A DNA stretch of 37,066 bases from Oscillospiraceae bacterium (GTDB taxonomy: Bacteria > Bacillota > Clostridia > Oscillospirales > Ruminococcaceae), in assembly GCA_009786985.1 (NCBI GenBank), contig WRGW01000102.1, forward strand, positions 1-37,066. The letters run 5' to 3'. The stretch's first letter is position 1, and each line of letters begins with the position of its first letter. Made by a program: the position numbers and the translations under genes. The notes under the pieces were generated by a model. The model did not search any database. It saw only the letters and a program-made list of their open reading frames with translations, and was not told the DNA's origin. This document shows, piece after piece, positions 25,025 to 35,569 of the stretch.

Positions 25025-25771
25025 ATGAATACTTTACTACTACTTAGTAACGGGGGCAATGGAGCCGATAATTTTGTGGTCGAGGGTGCTGGCGTTGTCG
25101 CACGAATCCCTTTTGGTCACTTCGGGATTGAATACTTATATTTAACCGAATCAGTAATGGTTCAATGGTTAGTGATTATTCTGCTCGGCACGTTGTTTTT
25201 TGTACTCGGTCGCAATCTAAAAGTAAACCCTACAAACCGACGACAAGTAATCGCCGAAACCATAGTAACAACTTTCGATAATATGGTAAATGACAGCATG
25301 GGGCTAAAATATTTTAGATACCAACCATATATTGCGGCTCTATTCTTCTTTTCTATGGGGCTTAGCTTTACGGCGTTCTTGGGGCTATTCCCGCCGACTG
25401 CTGATATTTCAGTTATAGGCGGATGGGGGATTATGACTTTTGTTTTAGTCCAATTCACACGGTTCAAAACTGGTGGTCTTCTCCGTGGGTTGCGTAGTTA
25501 TGTAGTTCCAACACCGCTTAACATAGTCAGTGAAGTGGCAAACCCGTTATCACTAACTTTTAGGCATTATGGTAACATCTTAGCGGGGTTGATTATCGGG
25601 GGTCTGATTTTCTGGGCATTGCGACAAGCTATAGTCTTGCCTTTGATTATTCCAATGATTCCGGCACTTTATTTCGATATGTTCTTAGGCTTACTACAAG
25701 CGTTTGTATTCACGACGCTTTCTATGGTATACATCTCAGGTGCTGATTGTAGCCCTGATGCGGACGCTTAG
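25025..25771 (+). CDS. atpB: F0F1 ATP synthase subunit a
   Basis: EVANPLSLTFRHYGNILAG and GLLQAFVFTTLSMVYIS. Confidence 0.92.
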   Translation: MNTLLLLSNGGNGADNFVVEGAGVVARIPFGHFGIEYLYLTESVMVQWLVIILLGTLFFVLGRNLKVNPTNRRQVIAETIVTTFDNMVNDSMGLKYFRYQPYIAALFFFSMGLSFTAFLGLFPPTADISVIGGWGIMTFVLVQFTRFKTGGLLRGLRSYVVPTPLNIVSEVANPLSLTFRHYGNILAGLIIGGLIFWALRQAIVLPLIIPMIPALYFDMFLGLLQAFVFTTLSMVYISGADCSPDADA

Positions 25772-25850
25772 TGTTTAGCTGGACCCCGCATTAAAAAAAG
25801 GATAACCACTGTCAAAATGAACGTTTTCATCTTGACGGGTTGTTAAATAT

Positions 25851-26012
25851 TAGACCTCCACGGAATTCCCGCATGAGTGGAGTTTTGAATCAAATTTTTA
25901 GTCAGACAAGGCGAATTTTTGCGGTAAGACTGTAGTTCTTTCAAAAAATTCAACGCAGTATGGCGACAAATTTGCCAAAAATCCGCCGTGCGTGGGATTC
26001 CGTGGAGGTCTA
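25851..26012. mobile_element. MITE-like element with ~22-bp terminal inverted repeats
   Basis: TAGACCTCCACGGAATTCCCGCA (left) vs reverse complement of TGCGTGGGATTCCGTGGAGGTCTA (right); no ORF inside; sits between atpB and atpE. Confidence 0.7.
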
Positions 26013-26042
26013 TTATATTTGTAATAAATTTTTCGGAGGTAA

Positions 26043-26333
<291 letters not shown>

Positions 26334-26413
26334 GTCTTAGGTAATCCAAAGACGTAAACTGTGCGAACGCAAATTGACCATTGCACGCAAAATCCATGAA
26401 AGGTGGAAAACTT

Positions 26414-26941
26414 ATGGAACATATAATCTTGTTATCTGGTAACACTGTTCCGATTTTTAATCTGGAACCGCTTACGTTTGCAATTACGATTTTTAATACA
26501 GCTTTTTTTGTAATGCTTTACAGAGTTCTTTTGCACAAAAAAGTGCGAATAATTCTTGACAAGCGCAAAGAAGCGATTAAACTCGAATTAGACGAAGCGA
26601 CGCTCGCTAAAGAAAAAGCTGAAGCGGCGGAGAAAAAGTACATGGAAATGCTCGCAAAATCAAAAGCGGAAGCTGAACAGATTATCACAAAAGCAACTGC
26701 GGCTGCGCGTGAGCGTGAAGACGAAATCGTCAAGAGTGCGGAACAATCTGCGACTCAAATCCGTCAGAAAGCACAATCGGATATTGAGCGTGAAAGAAAA
26801 CGCACTATGAACGAAATCAAAGACCAAGTTGCCGAAATTGTAGTAATGGCGGCAAGTGCGGTGAGCGAAAAAGAAATCGACGGAGCCGCACACTCAACTT
26901 TGATTGAGTCTTTCTTGGCAAATTCAGGCGAAACAGCGTAA
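26414..26941 (+). CDS. atpF: F0F1 ATP synthase subunit b
   Basis: N-terminal TM followed by long coiled coil; start at MEHIILL with AAAGGTGG upstream. Confidence 0.92.
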   Translation: MEHIILLSGNTVPIFNLEPLTFAITIFNTAFFVMLYRVLLHKKVRIILDKRKEAIKLELDEATLAKEKAEAAEKKYMEMLAKSKAEAEQIITKATAAAREREDEIVKSAEQSATQIRQKAQSDIERERKRTMNEIKDQVAEIVVMAASAVSEKEIDGAAHSTLIESFLANSGETA

Positions 26942-26954
26942 GGAGGTAGGTCAT

Positions 26955-27527
26955 ATGGCAAGTGTTGAGAGAACTTATGCTGAAGCACTATTTTCGTTGC
27001 TCGAAAGCGAAAATCCTAATCAGGATTCTGATAAATCCGAGTTCGATAAAGTGTTGGAGCTTCTTAAAATCACCAACGAAGGTTTTGCAGCGACACCTGA
27101 AATATTCAAGTTTATGAACACGCCGACGATTTCAGTTCAAGAAAAGTTGACACTAATCGATTCTGCTTTCGGAGAAAAGGTAGGGAGCTATGTCAATAAC
27201 TTCCTGCGGTTATTAGTGGTGAAAAAGCGTATGTCGCATTTCCCACAAATTTACATTGCTTTTCGTGAGCTATATAACGAACATTTTGACATTGCTGAAA
27301 TCACAGTAACGTCGGCTATGCCTATTGACATAGCACAAAAGATGAAAATCGTGGCTCAGATGGCAAAAATCACTGGTAAAGCTGAAGATAGAATCGTGTT
27401 TAACGAAAAAATCGACAAAAGCCTCATTGGCGGCGTAATTGTCGATTACGGCAACACACGCCTCGACGGTAGTGTCAAAACTCGTTTGGCTGAACTCAGC
27501 AAAAATATCGCTGGAACGATTGCCTAA
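26955..27527 (+). CDS. atpH: F0F1 ATP synthase subunit delta
   Basis: YAEALFSLL..., LIGGVIVDYGNTRLDGSVKTRLAEL. Confidence 0.92.
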   Translation: MASVERTYAEALFSLLESENPNQDSDKSEFDKVLELLKITNEGFAATPEIFKFMNTPTISVQEKLTLIDSAFGEKVGSYVNNFLRLLVVKKRMSHFPQIYIAFRELYNEHFDIAEITVTSAMPIDIAQKMKIVAQMAKITGKAEDRIVFNEKIDKSLIGGVIVDYGNTRLDGSVKTRLAELSKNIAGTIA

Positions 27528-27617
27528 CAAGTTGACTTCAACTAAATCAGTTGTTTTTGAGATTTTTCTTAAACTCTTGAAAGCTTGAAAGAATGTTAAA
27601 AGGGAATTACGCTTGTT

Positions 27618-28304
27618 ATGAAATTAGTCTATGACGGGAAAACAAAAATAGTCTATGAATTGTCGGACGGTAATTATCTCCTCAAATTCAAAGATGATGC
27701 TTGCGGAAAAGATGGCGTGTTTGACCCTGGTGAAAACCAAGTTGGGCTAACAATCGAAGGCAAAGGCGTTGCGGTGTTAAAGCTCTCTGATTTCTTCTTT
27801 AGAAAAATCAACGAAGCTGGTTTCCCGACACACTTTGTTGACTGTGACGTTTCAAAAGCGGAAATGACCGTTCGCCCAGCGACGGTGTTTGGGAAAGGCA
27901 TCGAAGTCGTCTGTCGTTACAAAGCTGGCGGGAGTTTTATCGGGCGTTACGGCGATTACATCAAAGCGGGGGAAACTTTGTTCCCACCAATAGTTGAAAT
28001 CACCCTAAAAGACGATGAACGTGGCGACCCGCCGATTACTCATCACACGCTCGTACTGCTCGGGATTTTACGAGAGAGCGAGTATGACGTATTGGTGAAC
28101 CTTGTTCGAGAAATCTCTGATGTACTTAAGTCGGAGTGTTCCCAAAAAGGTCTTGACTTATTGGATTTGAAGCTTGAGTTCGGGCGCGATAGAGAAGGTA
28201 AAATCATGCTAATTGATGAGGTTTCTGGCGATGTCATGCGTGTAGCTGATAAAGACGGAAACTTGATTGAACCACTCAAGTTGACTGAAATTCTGATTGG
28301 GTGA
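27618..28304 (+). CDS. purC: Phosphoribosylaminoimidazole-succinocarboxamide synthase
   Basis: YDGKTKIVYEL, FKDDACGKDGVFDPGENQVG, EVVCRYKAGGSFIGRYG, LLDLKLEFGRDREGKIMLIDEVSGDVMRV. Confidence 0.9.
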   Translation: MKLVYDGKTKIVYELSDGNYLLKFKDDACGKDGVFDPGENQVGLTIEGKGVAVLKLSDFFFRKINEAGFPTHFVDCDVSKAEMTVRPATVFGKGIEVVCRYKAGGSFIGRYGDYIKAGETLFPPIVEITLKDDERGDPPITHHTLVLLGILRESEYDVLVNLVREISDVLKSECSQKGLDLLDLKLEFGRDREGKIMLIDEVSGDVMRVADKDGNLIEPLKLTEILIG

Positions 28305-28321
28305 AATCAATCTGCTATACT

Positions 28322-28349
28322 GGGCGAGGCAAGCCGTCGCCCCTACAAC
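28322..28349. repeat. Short palindromic intergenic repeat between purC and atpA
   Basis: GGGCGAGGCAAGCCGTCGCCCCTAC: GGGCGA/TCGCCC stem. Confidence 0.55.
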
Positions 28350-28380
28350 ATAACTCATTATGAAAGGGTTGGGAGAAAAA

Positions 28381-29907
28381 ATGGAATTACGTCCAGATGA
28401 AATAACTGCCATACTGAAAGAACAGATTAAAAATTTCGATGCCAAAGTCAAACTGACCGATACTGGTACAGTCGTGACGGTTGGTGACGGAATTGTACGC
28501 ATTCATGGTTTAGAGAACTGTATGCTTGGTGAACTTTTGGAGTTCGATAACGGCGTGCGTTGTATGGCGTTAAACCTTGAGCAGGACTTCGTGGGTGCGG
28601 TTATGCTCGGTTCTGACGCTGAAATTGTTGAAGGTTCAACCGTCAAACGTACTGGAAGCATTGTATCAGTACCGGTAGGCGAAGAACTCCTCGGAAGAGT
28701 TGTAAATGCCCTCGGACAAGCGATTGACGGTAAAGGTGCTGTGCTTTCAAAAGAAACACGCCCAGTTGAAAAAATCGCCTCTGGTATTATCACACGTGAA
28801 AAAGTAAACGTGCCGTTACAGACTGGAATCAAAGCGATTGACTCAATGATTCCAATCGGGAGAGGTCAGCGTGAGCTTATTATCGGTGACCGCCAGACTG
28901 GTAAAACCACGATTGCACTCGACACGATTATTAACCAAAAAGGTCTTGTCGATAAAAATGGAAAACAAGTCATTTGTATTTACGTTGCAATCGGTCAGAA
29001 AAACTCGACCGTTGCTACAGTTGTAGAACAGCTCGCTGCCTCTGGTGCGATGGACTATACTATAGTAGTAGCCGCATCAGCGTCTGAGCTTGCACCGCTA
29101 CAGTATATAGCACCGTACGCTGGTTGTGCTATGGGTGAGTTCTTTATGGAAAACGGCAGAGATGTTTTGATTATCTATGATGATTTATCAAAACACGCAG
29201 TTGCTTACCGTGCACTGTCTTTGCTACTCAAACGTCCTCCTGGGCGTGAGGCGTATCCTGGTGACGTATTCTACTTGCATTCTCGTTTGCTTGAGCGTGC
29301 GGCGAATCTTAACGATGAGTACGGTGGCGGTTCGCTTACCGCACTACCGATTATCGAAACGCAGGCGGGTGACGTATCAGCGTATATTCCGACAAACGTA
29401 ATTTCGATTACTGACGGTCAGATTTTCCTTGAAACTGAGCTGTTTAACTCTGGTATTCGACCAGCGGTAAACCCAGGTATTTCAGTTTCTCGTGTTGGTG
29501 GTGATGCGCAAATCAAGGCTATGAAAAAAGTATCTGGAACACTCAAACTCGAGTATTCACAATATCGTGAGCTACAGGCATTTGCACAGTTTGGTTCTGA
29601 CCTTGATAAAGATACCAAAGCACGTCTCGCAAAAGGTGAACGTATTGTTGAAGTTCTGAAACAAAGCCAAGCCTCACCATTGACGGTTGAAAAACAAATC
29701 GTCATTATCTATGCAGTAATCAACGATTATTTGGTAGACGTTTCTGTAGACAAAGTCAACAAATATGAAGACGAACTGTTCCGTTGGTTAGATGGTTCAG
29801 GGTCTGAAATTGTGACTTTGCTAAAAAAAGAAAAAGCGCTCACTTCTGAAATTGAAACAAAACTAAAAGAAGGTTTGAAGACTTTTACTGCAGAGTTTGT
29901 AAAATAA
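28381..29907 (+). CDS. atpA: F0F1 ATP synthase subunit alpha
   Basis: [37 protein letters not shown]; start at MELRPDE. Confidence 0.97.
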   Translation: MELRPDEITAILKEQIKNFDAKVKLTDTGTVVTVGDGIVRIHGLENCMLGELLEFDNGVRCMALNLEQDFVGAVMLGSDAEIVEGSTVKRTGSIVSVPVGEELLGRVVNALGQAIDGKGAVLSKETRPVEKIASGIITREKVNVPLQTGIKAIDSMIPIGRGQRELIIGDRQTGKTTIALDTIINQKGLVDKNGKQVICIYVAIGQKNSTVATVVEQLAASGAMDYTIVVAASASELAPLQYIAPYAGCAMGEFFMENGRDVLIIYDDLSKHAVAYRALSLLLKRPPGREAYPGDVFYLHSRLLERAANLNDEYGGGSLTALPIIETQAGDVSAYIPTNVISITDGQIFLETELFNSGIRPAVNPGISVSRVGGDAQIKAMKKVSGTLKLEYSQYRELQAFAQFGSDLDKDTKARLAKGERIVEVLKQSQASPLTVEKQIVIIYAVINDYLVDVSVDKVNKYEDELFRWLDGSGSEIVTLLKKEKALTSEIETKLKEGLKTFTAEFVK

Positions 29908-30130
29908 TCGAAATTTCGTCGAGTGAGGCGAAGTCTTGTAGCAAGGCTTATGCTTTGCAATAAATTTTAACTAAAAGCATGGTGGTCAAATTGTCAGGTT
30001 GGCAATCGTGATTGTCGCAGAGGCAGGATTCCGAGAAGTGATGTCACGCCCTTCAACCCAGGGCAAAAATTCTGTTCTTTTGGCGTTTTGGCAAAGTACT
30101 ATCATGTGTTAGTTTCCGAGGAGGTCTCTT

Positions 30131-31087
30131 ATGGCTGTCGGTAATATGAAAGCGATTAAACGGCGTATTAAAAGCGTCAGTTCCACCATGCAAATCACCA
30201 AAGCGATGGAAATGGTGGCATCGTCTAAACTACGTCGTGCTAAAAAGAAAGAAAAGGAAACGCTTCCTTTCTTCTTGGCACAACAAGAGTTATTAAAAAG
30301 CATCTATAACTCAAACAACATCGAAACAAAGTTTGCGCCAAACCCAGCACGCGAAGTCAAGAACAGTTTGTACATTGTCATAGCGGGCGATAAGGGGTTA
30401 GCGGGCGGATATAACTCAAACGTTTTCAAAAAAGTGAAAGCGGTTCACGAAGAATCGGGCAAACCAGACTTAAAAGCGATTGCAATCGGCAAAAAAGCGG
30501 TTGATTTTTTTGAAAAACAAGAAACACACGAACTCATCGTTGAAAGACCGGGGATTGCTGAAAACATAAAGTCTGGTCATTGCACGGAAATTGTTGATGA
30601 AGCGATTAAGCTGTTCTTGAATGGTGAAGTTGATGAAGTAAAGCTGATTTACACTAGGTTTGTTTCGTCAATGATTCAAGAAACTGAAGTCATGCAGCTG
30701 TTGCCGCTCCAGATTAGTAGAGATGGCGATGGCAACTCTGAACTCCTGCTAAAAGGAAAACCGGGTGAGCGTGATTCTGTCAGTACTGGCGACAGTTTGG
30801 CTAAATCAGAGTCGGACTCTGACAAAAAACCAATTGACCCTGACTTTGACCCAACACCAGAAGCCGTTTTCAACAGAGTCGTTCCACAAGCTCTATCAGG
30901 AATAGTTCAATGTGCGATTACTGAATCGTACACGTCTGAGCTTTGCGCAAGACAAATGGCGATGGAAAGTGCGTCTGACAATGCGGCAGATATGATTGAT
31001 AACCTATCACTCGTATACAACCGTGCAAGACAAGAAAAAATCACCAACGAAATCAACGAGATTGTCGGCGGTGCAAATGCTTTGTAA
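30131..31087 (+). CDS. atpG: F0F1 ATP synthase subunit gamma (with a Ser/Asp-rich insertion)
   Basis: KAIKRRIKSVSSTMQITKAMEMVASSKLRRA N-terminus; ARQMAMESASDNAADMIDNLSLVYNRARQEKITNEINEIVGGANAL C-terminus. Confidence 0.95.
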   Translation: MAVGNMKAIKRRIKSVSSTMQITKAMEMVASSKLRRAKKKEKETLPFFLAQQELLKSIYNSNNIETKFAPNPAREVKNSLYIVIAGDKGLAGGYNSNVFKKVKAVHEESGKPDLKAIAIGKKAVDFFEKQETHELIVERPGIAENIKSGHCTEIVDEAIKLFLNGEVDEVKLIYTRFVSSMIQETEVMQLLPLQISRDGDGNSELLLKGKPGERDSVSTGDSLAKSESDSDKKPIDPDFDPTPEAVFNRVVPQALSGIVQCAITESYTSELCARQMAMESASDNAADMIDNLSLVYNRARQEKITNEINEIVGGANAL

Positions 31088-31144
31088 GAAATATGCTTTA
31101 TATCAAAAATACTGACGATATAAAGGGTCTGAAAGTGAATATAA

Positions 31145-32551
<1,407 letters not shown>

Positions 32552-32571
32552 TAATTAAGGAGGGGGTTAGC

Positions 32572-33036
32572 ATGACTACGCCTTTTAATCTTAAAATAAT
32601 CACTCCGAGTGGTGTTTTCTTCGACGGTCAAACTAAAAATGTAATTATTAGAACAACCGTTGGCGACAAAGGTATTCTAGCAAAGCATGAACCGTATGTA
32701 GCCGCTCTCCCAATCGGAACTATTCGGGTTCTAAATGATAACAGAGCTTATAAACCCGCTGCCGTTTCAGCGGGGACTGTTCAAGTAGACAACAGTGGCG
32801 ATACAGTTATTTTAGTTCAAAGCTGTGAGTGGCGTGAACCTACTAGTGTCGAAGAATGGGAAGCTCGCCCACGTGACAAAGACTGGAGTCTCGATGACGG
32901 TATAATTGACCTCGAACGTGCTAAAGAAGCCGAACAAAAAGCTGAAGCCTGCATCTCTGACAAAAACGCCTCTGACGTTCAAAAAGACATTGCGGCATTC
33001 AAACTAAAACGAGCGTTGAATCGTCTTGGTAATTAA
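32572..33036 (+). CDS. atpC: F0F1 ATP synthase subunit epsilon
   Basis: FNLKIITPSGVFFDGQTKNVIIRTTVGDKGILAKHEPYVAALPIG; last gene of the atp operon. Confidence 0.92.
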   Translation: MTTPFNLKIITPSGVFFDGQTKNVIIRTTVGDKGILAKHEPYVAALPIGTIRVLNDNRAYKPAAVSAGTVQVDNSGDTVILVQSCEWREPTSVEEWEARPRDKDWSLDDGIIDLERAKEAEQKAEACISDKNASDVQKDIAAFKLKRALNRLGN

Positions 33037-33044
33037 CAAATCAC

Positions 33045-33080
33045 AAACCCTTGACTGTGTAATCCAGTCAAGGGTTTTTT
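33045..33080 (+). terminator. Rho-independent terminator of the atp operon
   Basis: AACCCTTGACTG-TGTAATC-CAGTCAAGGGTT followed by TTTT. Confidence 0.92.
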
Positions 33081-33099
33081 GTATGAATTCAAATTATTT

Positions 33100-33879
33100 C
33101 TACTTACCTGATTTACGTGAAGAGCCTTTTTTCATAGACAAAATCGCCAAAGCTGAAACAATCGTCATCGCAGTTGCAGTGATGATGTTTGCGTTACCCG
33201 TTGGCGGGTTGGTTTCTGCTGGTGGTGGTTCGGACGTAGCAGGAGTAGTAGAAGGCGGCACCTCCGTACTACCAGTGACTGGTGCTTCGGTAGTAGTAGC
33301 AGTTGTTTCCTCTGATTCTTCGGTCTCCTCTGGAACACCCTCGTCTTCAACTTCGCCCTCGCCGTGAGAATTATAATGATACTCATTACTATCTGGAATG
33401 TTGTCGCCATACACTCCCTCGCCGAGAACTTCGCCATCATGGTCACGAATTTCTACCGAGAACGTTCCTTGAATTGCAGGGTTATCAGTGAATAGAGCGA
33501 CTTCAAAAAAATCGTCGAGCGATACTCCCCCAGGTGTGATATCAATTTCAACGATTAATCCATCGTTTAAGTCATGGTCAACCGACACCCAAGCAGTCGT
33601 ACCTGAATTGTAAGAAAGGTTTACCATCGCAGGTTCGTGATGTTCTAAATCATCAAATTTAATATAAAATTTTACTGCTGCGATTTCGGTGGTATCGATT
33701 GGCGAGTGTGGCGAATCAGGACCGAAGAATCGGTATCCCGTATACTCGCCAGTGATAATGTCAATGCCAACATTAGTTTCGCTAAACTGAATCGCCCCAG
33801 TCACGACTGTAAAAGTAGCGACTGCAAATGCGGTTATTGCCAATGCGACTAATTTAGTCAAAATTTTTTGATTTTTCAT
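33100..33879 (-). CDS. Secreted surface protein with Thr/Pro/Glu-rich stalk and C-terminal NPPTG-TM-basic sorting-like signal
   Basis: Signal peptide MKNQKILTKLVALAITAFAVATF; stalk TTATTTEAPVTGSTEVPPSTTP; NPPTGNANIITATAMTIVSALAILSMKKGSSRKSGK; GGAGG before ATG at 33879. Confidence 0.75.
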   Translation of the reverse strand: MKNQKILTKLVALAITAFAVATFTVVTGAIQFSETNVGIDIITGEYTGYRFFGPDSPHSPIDTTEIAAVKFYIKFDDLEHHEPAMVNLSYNSGTTAWVSVDHDLNDGLIVEIDITPGGVSLDDFFEVALFTDNPAIQGTFSVEIRDHDGEVLGEGVYGDNIPDSNEYHYNSHGEGEVEDEGVPEETEESEETTATTTEAPVTGSTEVPPSTTPATSEPPPAETNPPTGNANIITATAMTIVSALAILSMKKGSSRKSGK

Positions 33880-33941
33880 ATTTACATTTCCTCCTAAAAC
33901 TGTACTTGTTTGGTACTTAATCATAGTATTAGCAGGAAAAC

Positions 33942-33982
33942 AAAAAAAATACCGCTCTTTTCTTAGAAAGAACGATATTTTT
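33942..33982 (-). terminator. Rho-independent terminator for the minus-strand gene ending at 34127
   Basis: Minus strand AATATCGTTCTTT-CTAAGA-AAAGAGCGGTATT (G-U pairs allowed) followed by a run of T. Confidence 0.75.
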
Positions 33983-33994
33983 ATAAATTTTGGA

Positions 33995-34122
33995 CTTGCA
34001 AGACGAGAGATAACCCCACTCCAAACGAGCAAAGCCCGTTTTGCGAGAGCATACTCTTGCTTTGCTTTGCTCTTCATCGAGCTTCAGGGAAGCAAAGCTC
34101 CCCCTGAAACTCTTGTTTTGCT
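33995..34122. repeat. Copy of the intergenic palindromic repeat family with CTTGTTTTGCTTTG linkers
   Basis: AAACGAGC-AAA-GCCCGTTT; TTCAGGGAAGC-AAA-GCTCCCCCTGAA flanked by CTTGCTTTGCTTTGC and CTTGTTTTGCTTTG. Confidence 0.7.
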
Positions 34123-34126
34123 TTGT

Positions 34127-34786
34127 TTATTTTCTTTTTCTTGAAAGAACAATTGCACCAGTTGCAAGAACTGCTACACCACCAAGTACAGCCAATCCGC
34201 CAAGTCCAGCTACTGGAGCTTTAGCAGCAGGGTCTGTAGTTGTTGCAGAGTCAGCAGCTGTTGTAGCGTCTCCACCGTTAGCACCACCAGAAATTGATTC
34301 TTCAGTAGCACCATCAGCCAAAACTACGCCGTTTGGTCCAAGGATTTCTACAGTAACATCAGCAGAAGAGCCTTCGTCCCAAAGCCCTACAGAGATTTGC
34401 AAGTATTCACCAGCTTCACCGTCGAAATCAATAGTATTGACTAAATTAGTTGCTTCACCATTCTCCCAAATAGAGAATGGACCGCCATTTTCATCCCATT
34501 CAAGTTCAGACATAAATGCGATTGTAGCAGTTGCAGTTTCTTCTCCGTCTTCAGGGTCTACAAATGGGGATACGTTAGAGAAAGTAACTCTAACGCCAGT
34601 GATGATGTGAGGTTCAATACCCTCCAGAGGGGCTGCAACAGAATCACCCGCCACATGAGTTTGGAACGCCCAAGCTCCACCCTGAACACCTGTCTCGCTA
34701 ATAATCGGAGTCGCCACAACCGAAAGTGCCATTGCACCTGACGCAACAACTGCAGCAACTGCACCTAAAATCTTTTTAAGTTTCAT
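34127..34786 (-). CDS. Secreted/membrane-anchored surface protein with KAPVAGLGGLAVLGG C-terminal segment
   Basis: Signal peptide MKLKKILGAVAAVVASGAMALSVVA; C-terminal KAPVAGLGGLAVLGGVAVLATGAIVLSRKRK; AGGTGG upstream of ATG. Confidence 0.7.
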   Translation of the reverse strand: MKLKKILGAVAAVVASGAMALSVVATPIISETGVQGGAWAFQTHVAGDSVAAPLEGIEPHIITGVRVTFSNVSPFVDPEDGEETATATIAFMSELEWDENGGPFSIWENGEATNLVNTIDFDGEAGEYLQISVGLWDEGSSADVTVEILGPNGVVLADGATEESISGGANGGDATTAADSATTTDPAAKAPVAGLGGLAVLGGVAVLATGAIVLSRKRK

Positions 34787-35046
34787 AGTATTTTCCACCT
34801 TTCAAAATTAATTATAGTATTATTATGCCCGAAAGTTTTCGCAAAAGTATTTAGCATACATCTAAAAAAAACCCGTCAAACAATACCAATCATGTTATAC
34901 AAGACGAACGTATAGGAGTTCTCTACTCTTCATTATAAGAGTTCCTACACGTTACATTCTTGTAATAGTTTCGGATTTTTCGCCATCGTCAAGCGAACTA
35001 ATCACAGTAGGCAGAACCCACTAACACATCCACTTTCGTTTAGCTC

Positions 35047-35394
35047 TTACTTCTTTTTAGAAGCAACAATCGCACCGCCAGCAGCAACAATCGCTACACC
35101 ACCGAGAGCAGCCAATCCACCGAGACCTGCAGCAGGAGCTTTTGTTCCAGCACCAGTAGTAGTCGCCGCAGCAGTAGTAGTTTCAGCACCTTCAGCAGCA
35201 GTAGTAGTCTCGTCACCTTCGGCAGCAGTAGTCTCGTCACCTTCAGCAGCAGTAGTCTCGTCACCTTCGGCAGCAGTAGTCTCGTCACCTTCGGCAGCAG
35301 TAGTCTCGTCACCTTCATCAGCAGAAGCAACTACAGCGAAAGAAGCAATCATAGCAAACGCAGCAAGAGTTGCAAGTAATTTTTTTGATTTCAT
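35047..35394 (-). CDS. Small secreted protein made mostly of (EGDETTAA)n repeats with KAPAAGLGGLAALGG C-terminal segment
   Basis: Signal peptide MKSKKLLATLAAFAMIASFAVVASA; five EGDETTAA-type repeats; C-terminal TM plus SKKK; GGAGG upstream. Confidence 0.7.
   Translation of the reverse strand: MKSKKLLATLAAFAMIASFAVVASADEGDETTAAEGDETTAAEGDETTAAEGDETTAAEGDETTTAAEGAETTTAAATTTGAGTKAPAAGLGGLAALGGVAIVAAGGAIVASKKK
35194..35316 (-). repeat. 24-bp coding tandem repeat
   Basis: GGCAGCAGTAGTCTCGTCACCTTC-type units at 35221, 35245, 35269, 35293 plus a 27-bp variant at 35194. Confidence 0.9.
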
Positions 35395-35569
35395 TTCAAG
35401 AAATTCCTCCATTTTTAAAAATACCTTGGTTTTTTGACAAAAACCGTCAATAATATAAGTAAAGCGAGTAGCAGAGTAAATCCACTACTCGCAAGTTACT
35501 TTTAACTTGTAAGTGTTTTAATCCTTATAACGCCTACCCATTAAAGAGTGAAGCATGACGCAGATTATC

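Noticed and set aside
27528-27565. Possible terminator CAACT-AAATC-AGTTG-TTTTT after atpH
   Set aside because: The stem is only 5 bp and AT-rich; too weak to call without transcript data.
33880-34077. Upstream extension of the 33100 surface protein ORF (MKSKAKQEYALAKRALL...)
   Set aside because: It reads through a terminator and the repeat element; the real start has GGAGG and a signal peptide at 33879.
35194-35316. Possible CRISPR-like array of 24-bp repeats
   Set aside because: Units are directly adjacent without unique spacers and encode a clean in-frame octapeptide repeat.
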